The position numbers were made by a program, and so were the translations under genes. Under the pieces are notes generated by a model. The model saw only the letters and a list, made by a program, of their open reading frames with translations, did no database searches and had not been told where the DNA came from. From Oscillospiraceae bacterium (GTDB taxonomy: Bacteria; Bacillota; Clostridia; Oscillospirales; Oscillospiraceae), in contig JAHHRS010000021.1 of assembly GCA_020025675.1 (NCBI GenBank), forward strand, positions 1 through 30,372: DNA of 30,372 bases, given 5' to 3'. Shown piece after piece: positions 1 to 7,443 of this stretch. The stretch's first letter is position 1; every line of letters begins with the position of its first letter.

Positions 1-383
1 TCCATAAGGTTCAGCTTTGAGTCTGTGGAGTCGTAATTTATAGGCTTTTGTGCGCCGGTTATGATTATGGGTTTTTTAGCTCCCTGAACCATGTATGAAA
101 GTGCAGCGGCAGTGTAGGCCATAGTATCCGTGCCGTGACTTATTACAAAGCCGTCGTATTTATTGTAATTTTCTTCAATAGCTTTGGTTATTTTTATCCA
201 GTGTTCAGGGGCAATATTGGTGCTGTCAAGATTGAAAAGGGAGAGAAACTCCACCCGGCAGAGCTTAGAAATAGCGGGAACATAGTGTAAAAGCTGCTCC
301 GGACTCAGTTCAGGGCTTAATCCGCACGAACTCATCTCCGAGGCTATTGTTCCGCCGGTACCTATCATCAAAATGTTTTTCAT
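1..383 (-). CDS. L-asparaginase, N-terminal part (cut by window edge)
   Basis: This is the first 127 residues of a leftward asparaginase, which hydrolyses L-asparagine to aspartate and ammonia. The protein begins MKNILMIGTGGTIASEM, with the TGGTIAS active-site motif that carries the nucleophilic threonine. A second signature, VISHGTDTMAYTAAAL, carries the HGTDT motif of the family. No signal peptide is visible, so it resembles the cytoplasmic type I enzymes (AnsA-like) rather than the periplasmic type II ones, although the missing C-terminal part would be needed to settle this. The start ATG at 383 has a GGAGA-type ribosome site about 9 nt upstream. The gene is divergent from the CotH cluster. 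The family call is secure; the subtype is inferred. Confidence 0.9.
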   Translation of the reverse strand, partial: MKNILMIGTGGTIASEMSSCGLSPELSPEQLLHYVPAISKLCRVEFLSLFNLDSTNIAPEHWIKITKAIEENYNKYDGFVISHGTDTMAYTAAALSYMVQGAKKPIIITGAQKPINYDSTDSKLNLM

Positions 384-443
384 ATAGAATAATCTCCTGA
401 GAGTAGTTATAAAAAGAGTTTAAAAAATCTGATTATAAGATGT

Positions 444-472
444 ATTATAACAATTTTACCCTTGTTTGGCAA
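444..472 (-). promoter_or_regulatory. sigma-A-like promoter of the asparaginase gene
   Basis: On the minus strand TTGCCA (472-467) and TATAAT (449-444) are separated by 17 nt. The expected transcription start lies about 50 nt before the asparaginase ATG. Predicted from the consensus only. Confidence 0.6.
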
Positions 473-535
473 TGTTGGAATAGGGCTTTTTCCCTATGGA
501 AGGGACTTTCGGGCATGTCCTGTCGTTGACACATT

Positions 536-565
536 ATGCCTTTCTGAGTTATAATATAATGATTT
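536..565 (+). promoter_or_regulatory. sigma-A-like promoter of the CotH-VTC operon
   Basis: TTGACA (536-541) and TATAAT (560-565) are separated by 18 nt, about 40 nt before the first gene of the operon. Both hexamers match consensus exactly. A short inverted repeat, TAGGG/CCCTA at 481-496, lies upstream and could be a regulator site, but is too short to trust. Confidence 0.65.
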
Positions 566-604
566 TTTACAGGCTTTAAAGGCTTATATTTACCCGGAGG
601 AACA

Positions 605-2995
605 ATGAGCAGAGAGAAATCTTCTTATAACAAAAATAAATTATTACTCGTTTTGGCGGCATTGCTGACAGTGCTTGTAATTGGGGTGCTTTTGTTTATA
701 AACTCCCGTTCAGAAAATTCGGATGTTTCCGGTCAGGAGCAGAATATTAAGCCCTCACCCATGAGCGGCAAGGTGGTAATCAGCGAGTTTATGCCTAAAA
801 ATAAATCCTGCCTAAGGGATGAGGACGGGGATTTTTCAGATTGGATTGAACTGCATAACATATCTGAAGAAAATGTGGAACTAAAAGGCTGGAGTTTATC
901 GGATAAAAAAGGAAAAACCGGCTGGACATTTCCTGAAATAAGCCTTGAAGCTGATGAAAGACTTATAGTTTTTGCATCCGGAAAGGACAGAGCCGAAAGC
1001 CTGCACACGGATTTTGCCCTCTCAGGCAGTGACGAACTGTGCCTATATGATAAACACGGCAATTTGCTTATGAGTGTAAAGTGTGAAGATGCGGAGGGAG
1101 ACCAAAGCCTCTGCATTACGGAAAAGGGAGAATTTGAGCCAAGCCTATACCCTACTCCGGGATTTGAAAATACCGCAGAGGGGTACGAGCTTTTCCAGAA
1201 CACTTTAAGCTGCAAAGGTCCTATTATTATAAATGAAGCGGCGGTTGCAAGCTTTGACGGGTCAGGACGGCCAGCGGAGGGAAAAAGCGATTGGGTGGAA
1301 ATCAAAAACATATCCAATGAAAGTGTCCAGCTTTCGAACTTCTTCCTGTCTGACGATTTAGACAAAACTAAAAAACACCCTCTGCCCGAAAGAGAATTGC
1401 TGCCGGGAGATATTGCGCTTGTCTATTGTGATGAAAAACTCCTGTCCCTTAATTCACACAATGAAGAGCTTTACCTTTTTAATTCTAAGGCCCAACTTGT
1501 TGATTGGGTATCTCTTAGAGACATTCCCTATAACGGAAGCTACGGTCGGATAAGCGGTGAAAACGGCTGGTTTTTTATGCCGGACCCTACTCCGGGAAGT
1601 GAAAATAACCAGGGGTTCAGACGTGTGTCTGAAACTCCGGTGCTTATTAGCGGCGGCGGTGTCAGCGAAGGCGTGGAAAAGGTTATGGTGGAAATTTCCG
1701 GCGAGGGTGAGATCCGTTACAGCACCGATGGCTCAAGACCTGATGAAAACAGTCCTGTTTATGTTTCACCCATTGAAATGGATGAAACAGGAATTATAAG
1801 AGCGGCTGCCTTTGAGGATGGGGCACTTCCCAGCAGAACGCTGGACGTAAGCTGTATAATAAATGAAGGTCACAGTCTGCCTGTCCTGAGCCTTGTGAGT
1901 GATAACAGAGCGAAGATGAACGAGGTATACCGAAGCGGAGATAAATATCAGGAAGTTCAGGGCAGCATCTCCTATTATGACAATGAGGGAACATTTTCCA
2001 TGCCCTGCGGCATAGAAATGCACGGCTATTCAAGCCTTGTTCTTCCAAAAAAGAACATGAGTCTTAAATTCCGTGGGGCATATGGGGCAGATAGCCTTAA
2101 ATATGACATTTTCGGCGGAGGTGTGACTGAGTTCGGAAACCTTCTTCTGCGAGGCGGACAGGATCAGGTACGAAGCATTATAAAAAACGAGCTGTGCCAG
2201 AATTTGTGCCTTGAAGCCACAGACTCCGTTATTACCCAGCGGAGCAAATACTGCGTTTTGTATGTGGACGGCAAGTATAACGGTATATACGCACTTATGG
2301 AAAAGCCTAATGCCGCACATTACGCAGAGACGGCAGGAGTCAGCAGGGAAAGCGTAGAAGTAATTGACGCAAACCCGTATTACGGCAGTGAGTTATATAA
2401 TGAGGTTTATCAGTTCTGCTATGAACACGATATGAGCCTTAAAGAAAATTACGATGAATTCTGTGCCAGAATGGATGTGGACAGCCTTATTGACTGGCTT
2501 ATTCTGGAGGGATATTTCGCCAATACCGACCTTGGCTCAGGCAACCTGAAATTCTGCCGTTCAACGGAGTTAGACGGAAAATGGCATCTTATATTCTATG
2601 ATCTGGACAGTACATTCGGTGACCCTTACACCTGCTATGACAGCATGTTTGTAAGCTTTACTCAGGATCCTGCAAACATTTCCTCCGTTATATTGCGCCT
2701 TATTAAGAATGAGGAATTTAAGGACAGACTTTTAAAAAGAGCCGCAGAGCTTTTTTCAACCGTGCTGTCAAACGAAAATGTAACAGCGGAGATAGACAGA
2801 CTTGCAGGCATTATCGGGCCTGAAGTTGAGCGGGATCACCAACTGATTTTTGAAAGCCTTGAGGGCTGGAAGTGGAATATAGAATATCTGAGAGCATTGT
2901 TTACAGAGAAGGATTGGCAAAGCATTGCAGAGGAAAAGCTTTGCGGCTTTTTAGGTATTGATGAAGCTCAGCGCCAAAGCTATTTCGGAAAATAA
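605..2995 (+). CDS. CotH-family kinase-like protein with two lamin-tail domains and a chitobiase-like domain
   Basis: The protein has 796 residues. Residues about 11-31 are a hydrophobic signal anchor, so the rest is probably outside the membrane. Two lamin-tail (LTD) beta domains follow, at about 56-155 and 207-330, each with a DWIELHNIS / DWVEIKNIS core. A chitobiase/hexosaminidase C-terminal-type domain follows at about 345-410 (RYSTDGSRPDE). The CotH domain occupies about 430-775, with GIEMHGYSS, LRGGQDQ and FYDLDSTFG at 664-672; D666 and D668 fit the metal-binding aspartates of the family. B. subtilis CotH is an atypical kinase that phosphorylates spore coat proteins; here the target is unknown. 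GGAGG lies before the ATG at 605. It is first in a four-gene operon. Confidence 0.88.
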   Translation: MSREKSSYNKNKLLLVLAALLTVLVIGVLLFINSRSENSDVSGQEQNIKPSPMSGKVVISEFMPKNKSCLRDEDGDFSDWIELHNISEENVELKGWSLSDKKGKTGWTFPEISLEADERLIVFASGKDRAESLHTDFALSGSDELCLYDKHGNLLMSVKCEDAEGDQSLCITEKGEFEPSLYPTPGFENTAEGYELFQNTLSCKGPIIINEAAVASFDGSGRPAEGKSDWVEIKNISNESVQLSNFFLSDDLDKTKKHPLPERELLPGDIALVYCDEKLLSLNSHNEELYLFNSKAQLVDWVSLRDIPYNGSYGRISGENGWFFMPDPTPGSENNQGFRRVSETPVLISGGGVSEGVEKVMVEISGEGEIRYSTDGSRPDENSPVYVSPIEMDETGIIRAAAFEDGALPSRTLDVSCIINEGHSLPVLSLVSDNRAKMNEVYRSGDKYQEVQGSISYYDNEGTFSMPCGIEMHGYSSLVLPKKNMSLKFRGAYGADSLKYDIFGGGVTEFGNLLLRGGQDQVRSIIKNELCQNLCLEATDSVITQRSKYCVLYVDGKYNGIYALMEKPNAAHYAETAGVSRESVEVIDANPYYGSELYNEVYQFCYEHDMSLKENYDEFCARMDVDSLIDWLILEGYFANTDLGSGNLKFCRSTELDGKWHLIFYDLDSTFGDPYTCYDSMFVSFTQDPANISSVILRLIKNEEFKDRLLKRAAELFSTVLSNENVTAEIDRLAGIIGPEVERDHQLIFESLEGWKWNIEYLRALFTEKDWQSIAEEKLCGFLGIDEAQRQSYFGK

Positions 2996-3019
2996 TGCAC
3001 GGCGCAGAGGAGGAGAAAA

Positions 3020-3742
3020 ATGGGCGACACAAAGCTCACCTTTAAGCGATATGAGAAAAAATATATACTGTCGGCGGAGAAGTACGGTGCTCTGATGGAG
3101 GAATTTTATAAGTACATAAAGCCGGATGAATATTACAGCTCCACCGTTTGCAGCATATATTACGACAGCGATGATTACAGCCTTATCCGAAACTCAATAG
3201 AGGGACCGATATACAAGGAAAAACTGAGGGTAAGAAGTTATAACGTACCTAAAGACGGGGATAGGGTATTTGTAGAGCTGAAGAAAAAATACAAGGGCAT
3301 AGTCTATAAAAGGCGTGCTACCATGACCGCCCGGGAGGCGGAGCTCTACCTTGCCGGTGAAGCTCCTGCGCCTGAGGACAGCCAGATGATAAGAGAAATT
3401 GACTGGTTTTTAAAAATGTACAAGCCCAGTCCAAAAGTGTTCATTGGCTGCGACAGACAGGCTTTTGTTGCTAAGGATAACCCGGAACTGAGGATAACCT
3501 TTGATAAGGATATTCGGTGGAGAGTAAACGATCTCAGACTTACAGCCGGAAGTCAGGGAGAAAATCTCCTTGAAAACGGGGAGACTTTGATGGAAATAAA
3601 AATTCCGGGGGCAGCCCCTATGTGGCTGGCAGAACTGCTTAGCCAATGTAAAGTATACCCAAGCGGATTTTCAAAATACGGAAACTGCTACAAGGAACAC
3701 ATACTGGAAAATTATTTAGACGGAGTGAATTCTTATGTTTGA
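3020..3742 (+). CDS. VTC domain protein, likely polyphosphate polymerase
   Basis: This 240-residue protein is essentially one VTC domain of the triphosphate tunnel metalloenzyme fold. In yeast VTC4 this domain makes polyphosphate from ATP. Visible motifs are FKRYEKKYIL (8-17), YKEKLRVRSY (65-74), VELKKKYKGIVYKRR (85-99), CDRQAF (144-149), RITFDKDIRWR (158-168), LMEIKIPG (190-197) and SGFSKYGNCYK (215-225). These supply the alternating basic and acidic residues expected to line the tunnel. There is no SPX domain and no membrane segment, so the enzyme should be cytoplasmic or tethered by a partner. The start has a strong GAGGAGG site, 24 nt after the CotH gene. Its end overlaps the DUF4956 gene by 8 nt, which suggests coupled translation. 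The activity itself is inferred from the family. Confidence 0.88.
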   Translation: MGDTKLTFKRYEKKYILSAEKYGALMEEFYKYIKPDEYYSSTVCSIYYDSDDYSLIRNSIEGPIYKEKLRVRSYNVPKDGDRVFVELKKKYKGIVYKRRATMTAREAELYLAGEAPAPEDSQMIREIDWFLKMYKPSPKVFIGCDRQAFVAKDNPELRITFDKDIRWRVNDLRLTAGSQGENLLENGETLMEIKIPGAAPMWLAELLSQCKVYPSGFSKYGNCYKEHILENYLDGVNSYV

Positions 3743-4397
3743 GAGTGTAATAGGAAGCGAGATAAATATACTGTCATTTCTTATTTGCCTGCTGAGCTCT
3801 ATGGTTTTGGGAGTGCTCAGCTCTCTTGTCTTTACCAGAGGCCACTGCCACAGCAGCTCATGGGCACAGTCTCTGGCACTTTTGCCGCCGGTTGTGACGC
3901 TGGTAATAATGATGGTAAACGGAAATATAGGGGCAGGATTAGCGGTGGCAGGAACTTTTGCTCTGGTGAGATTCAGAAGTGTCCCAGGAAGTGCAAGGGA
4001 AATTACTGCTCTTTTCTTTACCGTAGCCATAGGCCTTGCCTGCGGCATGGGTTATGTGGGTATTGGGGCTGTGTTTTTCATTGTTGTTTCCGCGATGGCG
4101 CTGCTGCTTACCCGCTTTCACTTCGGTGAAACCGGCAGTGCCAAGCGTCAGCTTAAAATAACTATCCCGGAAAATCTGGATTATGACGGACTGTTCGACG
4201 ATATATTTGAAGAATACACCAACAGCTTTGAACTTGTAAGAGTCCGTACCACCAATATGGGAACGCTCTATGAACTTACATATATGATAGAACTAAAGGG
4301 CAGTCAGCTCAATAAGCGATTTATTGATGATTTGCGCTGCCGCAACGGAAACCTGAATATAATCTGCGGAAAAGAAATTGATAATGAGACACTTTGA
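3735..4397 (+). CDS. DUF4956 multi-pass membrane protein
   Basis: The 220-residue protein has about four membrane segments in its first 127 residues: roughly 11-33, 47-79 (probably broken at NGN 72-74), 91-105 and 108-126. It also has the family signature FALVRFRSVPGSAREI at 75-90. The last 90 residues are soluble and end in a small alpha/beta-looking domain. The function of DUF4956 proteins is not known to me. They often sit beside VTC-domain genes. In yeast the VTC polymerase works with membrane subunits that carry polyphosphate across a membrane, so a partner or channel role is a reasonable but untested inference. The ATG at 3735 lies inside the end of the VTC gene and uses the GGAG at 3722. 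Confidence 0.87.
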   Translation: MFESVIGSEINILSFLICLLSSMVLGVLSSLVFTRGHCHSSSWAQSLALLPPVVTLVIMMVNGNIGAGLAVAGTFALVRFRSVPGSAREITALFFTVAIGLACGMGYVGIGAVFFIVVSAMALLLTRFHFGETGSAKRQLKITIPENLDYDGLFDDIFEEYTNSFELVRVRTTNMGTLYELTYMIELKGSQLNKRFIDDLRCRNGNLNIICGKEIDNETL

Positions 4398-4406
4398 GGG
4401 TAAGCC

Positions 4407-5675
4407 ATGAAAAAAACATTAGCTTTTATATTTACGGCTCTTTTTGCGCTCTGCATTTTTACAGGCTGCGGCGCCGAAAACAGCGGAGAGAAAAGCACGG
4501 GCACAGCAGTAGAGTTTACCGGCACAGAGGCAAAAATTCAGGGCGGCGGATGCAGCTATAATGACGGGGTTTTAACTGTGAGCAAAAGCGGAACTTTCAT
4601 TCTCAGCGGAGAGCTGAAAGGCAGTATTTTAGTAGACACGGGAACCGCTCAGGAGGATGTAAAACTTGTGCTTAACGGTTTCAAGGCGGAAAATCCTAAT
4701 GGGCCGGCAGTGCTTATACAGCAGGCAAAAAATGCCCGAATAGAGCTTAAAGAGGGCAGCGAAAACCTGCTTGTATCGGGCGTTGAGGGAACTGCTTTTG
4801 ATGAAGCCGGGGCCACCGGAGCGGTGATTTATTCTGAAGACGATCTGGATATAGATGGCAGCGGAAAGCTCCACATAAAGGGCTATATAAATAACGGTAT
4901 AGGCTGCAAGGACGATTTGGACATAAACGGCGGAGAGATTAGGATTTCTGCCCTAAATAACGGTATCCGCAGCTCTGAGTCCTTTGAACTTAAAGGCGGA
5001 AAGCTGGATATTACAGCCGGAAACGACGGAATAAAGACAAGCTCAAATAAAAAAGAGGGCAAGGGTTTCCTCAATATCCTGGGCGGTGAAGCAGTGATAG
5101 ACGCAGCGGGGGACGGCCTGTCCTCTGTCGCGGAACTGAATGTGGAAGACGGAATATTGAATATTAAAGCTCAAAACGGTGACGGTATAAAGGCCGATGG
5201 TGAGATTAATATTACAGGCGGTACGGTTTCCGCTGATGCAGCAGATAACGGCATAAAAGCTTTAATGGGTTTAAAGCTCAGCGGAGGAACAGTCAGCATA
5301 GTTTCTGCCGGAGACGGTTTGCAGGCCGGAGACAAGAAGCTTAGCTCAGTCAAGAGCATAGAGCAGACCGGCGGCGAGCTTTATGTGAGCTGCTATAAAC
5401 AGGGTTTTAAAGCCGATGAAATTTATCTAAACGGAGGTATGGCCCTTGTACTGCAAAACGAGGAGCTTTTAAACGGTGCTCTCAGCAATACAAAACCTGT
5501 AATTTGCGGAGAATTAGAAGCCGCAAAAGGCAATACCGTAAGTGTTGAAGACATTGCGGAAATACTGAGCCAAAATGCATGTAAGACTGTCATTTTCTCT
5601 CATCCCCAGCTTGAGGGCGGAAAAGAATACAGGGTTTCAAACGGCATTAAGGACGTTATATTAACAGCTAAATAA
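4407..5675 (+). CDS. Cthe_2159-like (DUF4353) carbohydrate-binding beta-helix lipoprotein
   Basis: The protein has 422 residues. It begins with a lipoprotein signal peptide (IFTGC, predicted lipidated Cys21), so it should be anchored to the outer face of the membrane. The rest is a chain of short turns with repeating patterns such as DDLDIDGSGKLHIKGY, DDLDINGGEIRISALNNGI and AELNVEDGILNIKAQNGDGI, typical of a right-handed parallel beta-helix. Clostridium thermocellum Cthe_2159, the founding member, binds cellulose and polygalacturonate. NGI/DGI motifs recur at the end of most turns. It starts 9 nt after the DUF4956 gene and is last in the operon, directly before a strong terminator. The natural ligand here is unknown. 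Confidence 0.87.
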   Translation: MKKTLAFIFTALFALCIFTGCGAENSGEKSTGTAVEFTGTEAKIQGGGCSYNDGVLTVSKSGTFILSGELKGSILVDTGTAQEDVKLVLNGFKAENPNGPAVLIQQAKNARIELKEGSENLLVSGVEGTAFDEAGATGAVIYSEDDLDIDGSGKLHIKGYINNGIGCKDDLDINGGEIRISALNNGIRSSESFELKGGKLDITAGNDGIKTSSNKKEGKGFLNILGGEAVIDAAGDGLSSVAELNVEDGILNIKAQNGDGIKADGEINITGGTVSADAADNGIKALMGLKLSGGTVSIVSAGDGLQAGDKKLSSVKSIEQTGGELYVSCYKQGFKADEIYLNGGMALVLQNEELLNGALSNTKPVICGELEAAKGNTVSVEDIAEILSQNACKTVIFSHPQLEGGKEYRVSNGIKDVILTAK

Positions 5676-5677
5676 CA

Positions 5678-5718
5678 AAAAGAAAGTGCATTGTGGAAAT
5701 CACAATGCACTTTCTTTT
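5678..5718. terminator. Bidirectional terminator shared by two convergent operons
   Basis: An 18-bp perfect stem (5678-5695 with 5701-5718) closes a 5-nt loop. The arm outer ends are A-rich and T-rich, giving U-tracts in both directions. It ends the rightward CotH operon and the leftward GIY-YIG operon. The stop codon of the GIY-YIG gene (5702-5700) lies at the loop edge, so the hairpin overlaps the end of that coding region. Confidence 0.9.
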
Positions 5719-5948
5719 ATAAGTTGGAGCTTTTCCGCTCTTTTAAGCCTCTTTATGTGCCATTCACGGCTCATTGCAGCCTCTTTTGTGGAAAACTCTT
5801 CATAATATACTAGTTTAACAGGCAGACGGTTTTTTGTATACTTTGCCCCTTTGCCGGAATTGTGGGCTTTAAGTCTGGCGTCTAAATTCGTTGTCCAGCC
5901 GGTATAAAGAGTACCGTCAGCACAGCGGAGTATATATGTGTAATTCAC
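5700..5948 (-). CDS. GIY-YIG domain protein, UPF0213/YhbQ type
   Basis: This 82-residue protein is a minimal GIY-YIG nuclease-fold domain. It starts MNYTYILRCADGTLYTGWT, where YI and YTG are the two halves of the GIY-YIG signature. Also present are the conserved arginine in NLDARLKAHNSG, the YTKNRLPVKLVYYEEF strand and the glutamate in SREWHIK. Members of this small family are often called excinuclease-like, but a physiological DNA role is not established. The start is GTG at 5948, overlapping the stop of the upstream DUF951 gene (shared GTGA), so translation is probably coupled. It is the last gene of the dacF-rarA operon. Confidence 0.88.
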   Translation of the reverse strand: MNYTYILRCADGTLYTGWTTNLDARLKAHNSGKGAKYTKNRLPVKLVYYEEFSTKEAAMSREWHIKRLKRAEKLQLIKESAL

Positions 5949-6121
5949 CGTTTCACCTGTTTTATGTTCTTTTCAAATTTAGAGCGGGACCCCATGACTT
6001 CATGACCGCAGCCGAGACAGCGGAGCTTAAAGTCTGCCCCCACTCTCAATACCTCCCACTCCTTGCTGCCGCAGGGGTGGGCTTTTTTCATGGTAAGTAT
6101 ATCCCCTGTTTGAATATCCAT
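5945..6121 (-). CDS. DUF951 family small protein
   Basis: This 58-residue gene is easily missed because of its length. The protein starts MDIQTGDILTMKKAHPCGSK and continues with WEVLRVGADFKLRCLGCGH, a CxxC pair preceded by an HPCG motif, and ends in a basic tail (SKFEKNIKQVKR). This is the pattern of the DUF951 family, whose function is unknown; the three cysteines and one or two histidines could bind a metal. A TAGGAGG ribosome site at 6133-6127 contains the stop codon of rarA, and its own stop overlaps the GIY-YIG start. It therefore sits tightly inside the operon. Confidence 0.88.
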   Translation of the reverse strand: MDIQTGDILTMKKAHPCGSKEWEVLRVGADFKLRCLGCGHEVMGSRSKFEKNIKQVKR

Positions 6122-6130
6122 AACGGCCTC

Positions 6131-7381
6131 CTATTTCTTGATTTCGTCCCAGTAGCTTTTGGCAATCTGCTCTATTTTGTTGTCTCCGTATTCGTAATAG
6201 CGGACGTTTTTAATTTCGTCAGGCAGGTACTGCTGACGCACCCAGTGACCGGGGTAGTCGTGGGGATATTTGTAGCCCTGCTCCCGCTCAAAACCTGTGC
6301 CGTCGGCATGTACGTTTTGCAGCTCTCTGGGAATGCTGCCGCTCCTTCCGGCTTTAACATCGGCCTGAGCCTTGCCTATGGCCGTATAAGCGGAGTTTGA
6401 TTTTGGCCATGTGGCAAGTAAAATGCAGGCTTCTGCAAGGGGAAGTCTGCCCTCGGGCAGACCTAATTGGAGAGCAGAGTCCACACAGGCTTTCACAATG
6501 GGTACTGCCTGGGGGTAGGCAAGGCCCACATCTTCACTGGCCGAACAGAGAATTCGCCTGCATGCACCGGTAAGATCACCAGTTTCCAAAACTCTTGCCA
6601 GATAGTGAAGGGCAGCGTCAGGGTCAGAACCCCGCAAAGACTTCATAAGTGCAGAGAGTATGTCAAAATGTTCGTCACCGTCTCTGTCGTAGCGCATCGC
6701 GCTCTTTTGGGAGATGGCTGCGGCATCCTCAAGGCTTATAAAATCCCGGTCAAAAGATGCAGAGAATAGCAGTTCCACGGAGTTTACGGCTTTTCTTACA
6801 TCTCCGCCGCAGGACATAGCTATGCGGCGAACGACTCCGTCTTCAAGCCTTGCGGGAGTATCCCGCCTTGAATTCATAATACCTACTGCACGCTCAACAG
6901 CCTTTTCTATCTCCGAGGTAGGAACGGATTTGAATTCAAACACGGTGGAACGGCTCAAAATAGCGTTAAAAACGCAAAAGTACGGATTTTCGGTAGTGGA
7001 GGCTATAAGCGTTATACGCCCATCCTCTATAAATTCAAGCAGAGACTGCTGCTGCTTCTTATTAAAATACTGTATCTCGTCAAGATATAAAAGCACACCG
7101 CCGGGGGTTAAAAATGTGTCCAGTTCATCTATAATTTGCTTTATATCTGCAATTCCGGCTGTGGTTGCGTTAAGCTTTCTCAGCGTGCGGTTGGTCTTTT
7201 TGGCTATAATGCGGGCCACAGTGGTTTTGCCTGTGCCGGAAGGTCCGTAAAAAATCATGTTGGGTATCTGACCGCTGTCAATTATGCGCCTGAGCATTGA
7301 GCCTTGGGCTAATATATGCTTTTGACCTACTACATCATCTATGTTTTCGGGTCTTATTTCATCAGCAAGGGGTCTGTACAT
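6131..7381 (-). CDS. rarA: Replication-associated recombination protein RarA/MgsA (AAA+ ATPase)
   Basis: I place the start at the ATG at 7381 because it has a GGAGG site 7 nt upstream; an in-frame extension of 18 residues is not conserved in appearance. The 416-residue protein starts MYRPLADEIRPENIDDVVGQ, as in RarA. Walker A is GPSGTGKTT (46-54) and Walker B is LLYLDEI (97-103), followed by ASTTENPYF (sensor region). The C-terminal half has the clamp-loader-like helical domain and a basic, Tyr-rich end (GHWVRQQYLPDE). RarA acts at stalled replication forks with single-stranded-DNA-binding protein. It is co-directional with the carboxypeptidase upstream, across a 62-nt gap that contains a GC-rich hairpin. 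Confidence 0.93.
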   Translation of the reverse strand: MYRPLADEIRPENIDDVVGQKHILAQGSMLRRIIDSGQIPNMIFYGPSGTGKTTVARIIAKKTNRTLRKLNATTAGIADIKQIIDELDTFLTPGGVLLYLDEIQYFNKKQQQSLLEFIEDGRITLIASTTENPYFCVFNAILSRSTVFEFKSVPTSEIEKAVERAVGIMNSRRDTPARLEDGVVRRIAMSCGGDVRKAVNSVELLFSASFDRDFISLEDAAAISQKSAMRYDRDGDEHFDILSALMKSLRGSDPDAALHYLARVLETGDLTGACRRILCSASEDVGLAYPQAVPIVKACVDSALQLGLPEGRLPLAEACILLATWPKSNSAYTAIGKAQADVKAGRSGSIPRELQNVHADGTGFEREQGYKYPHDYPGHWVRQQYLPDEIKNVRYYEYGDNKIEQIAKSYWDEIKK

Positions 7382-7409
7382 TCGGCCGCCTCCTACGTTT
7401 TTAACATTT

Positions 7410-7433
7410 GACCGCGCGGAATGCCGCGCGGTC
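7410..7433. repeat. GC-rich perfect palindrome between dacF and rarA
   Basis: A 10-bp stem (GACCGCGCGG with CCGCGCGGTC) closes a 4-nt loop. Neither strand has a T-tract after the stem, so it is unlikely to be a normal terminator. On the leftward transcript it sits between the carboxypeptidase stop and the rarA ribosome site, where it could protect mRNA ends or slow polymerase. Confidence 0.7.
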
Positions 7434-7443
7434 ATAAAGGTTG

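Noticed and set aside
733..1365. Leftward open frame of 210 codons inside the CotH gene
   Set aside because: Ser/Pro/Leu-rich shadow of a real gene with clear domains; no start signals.
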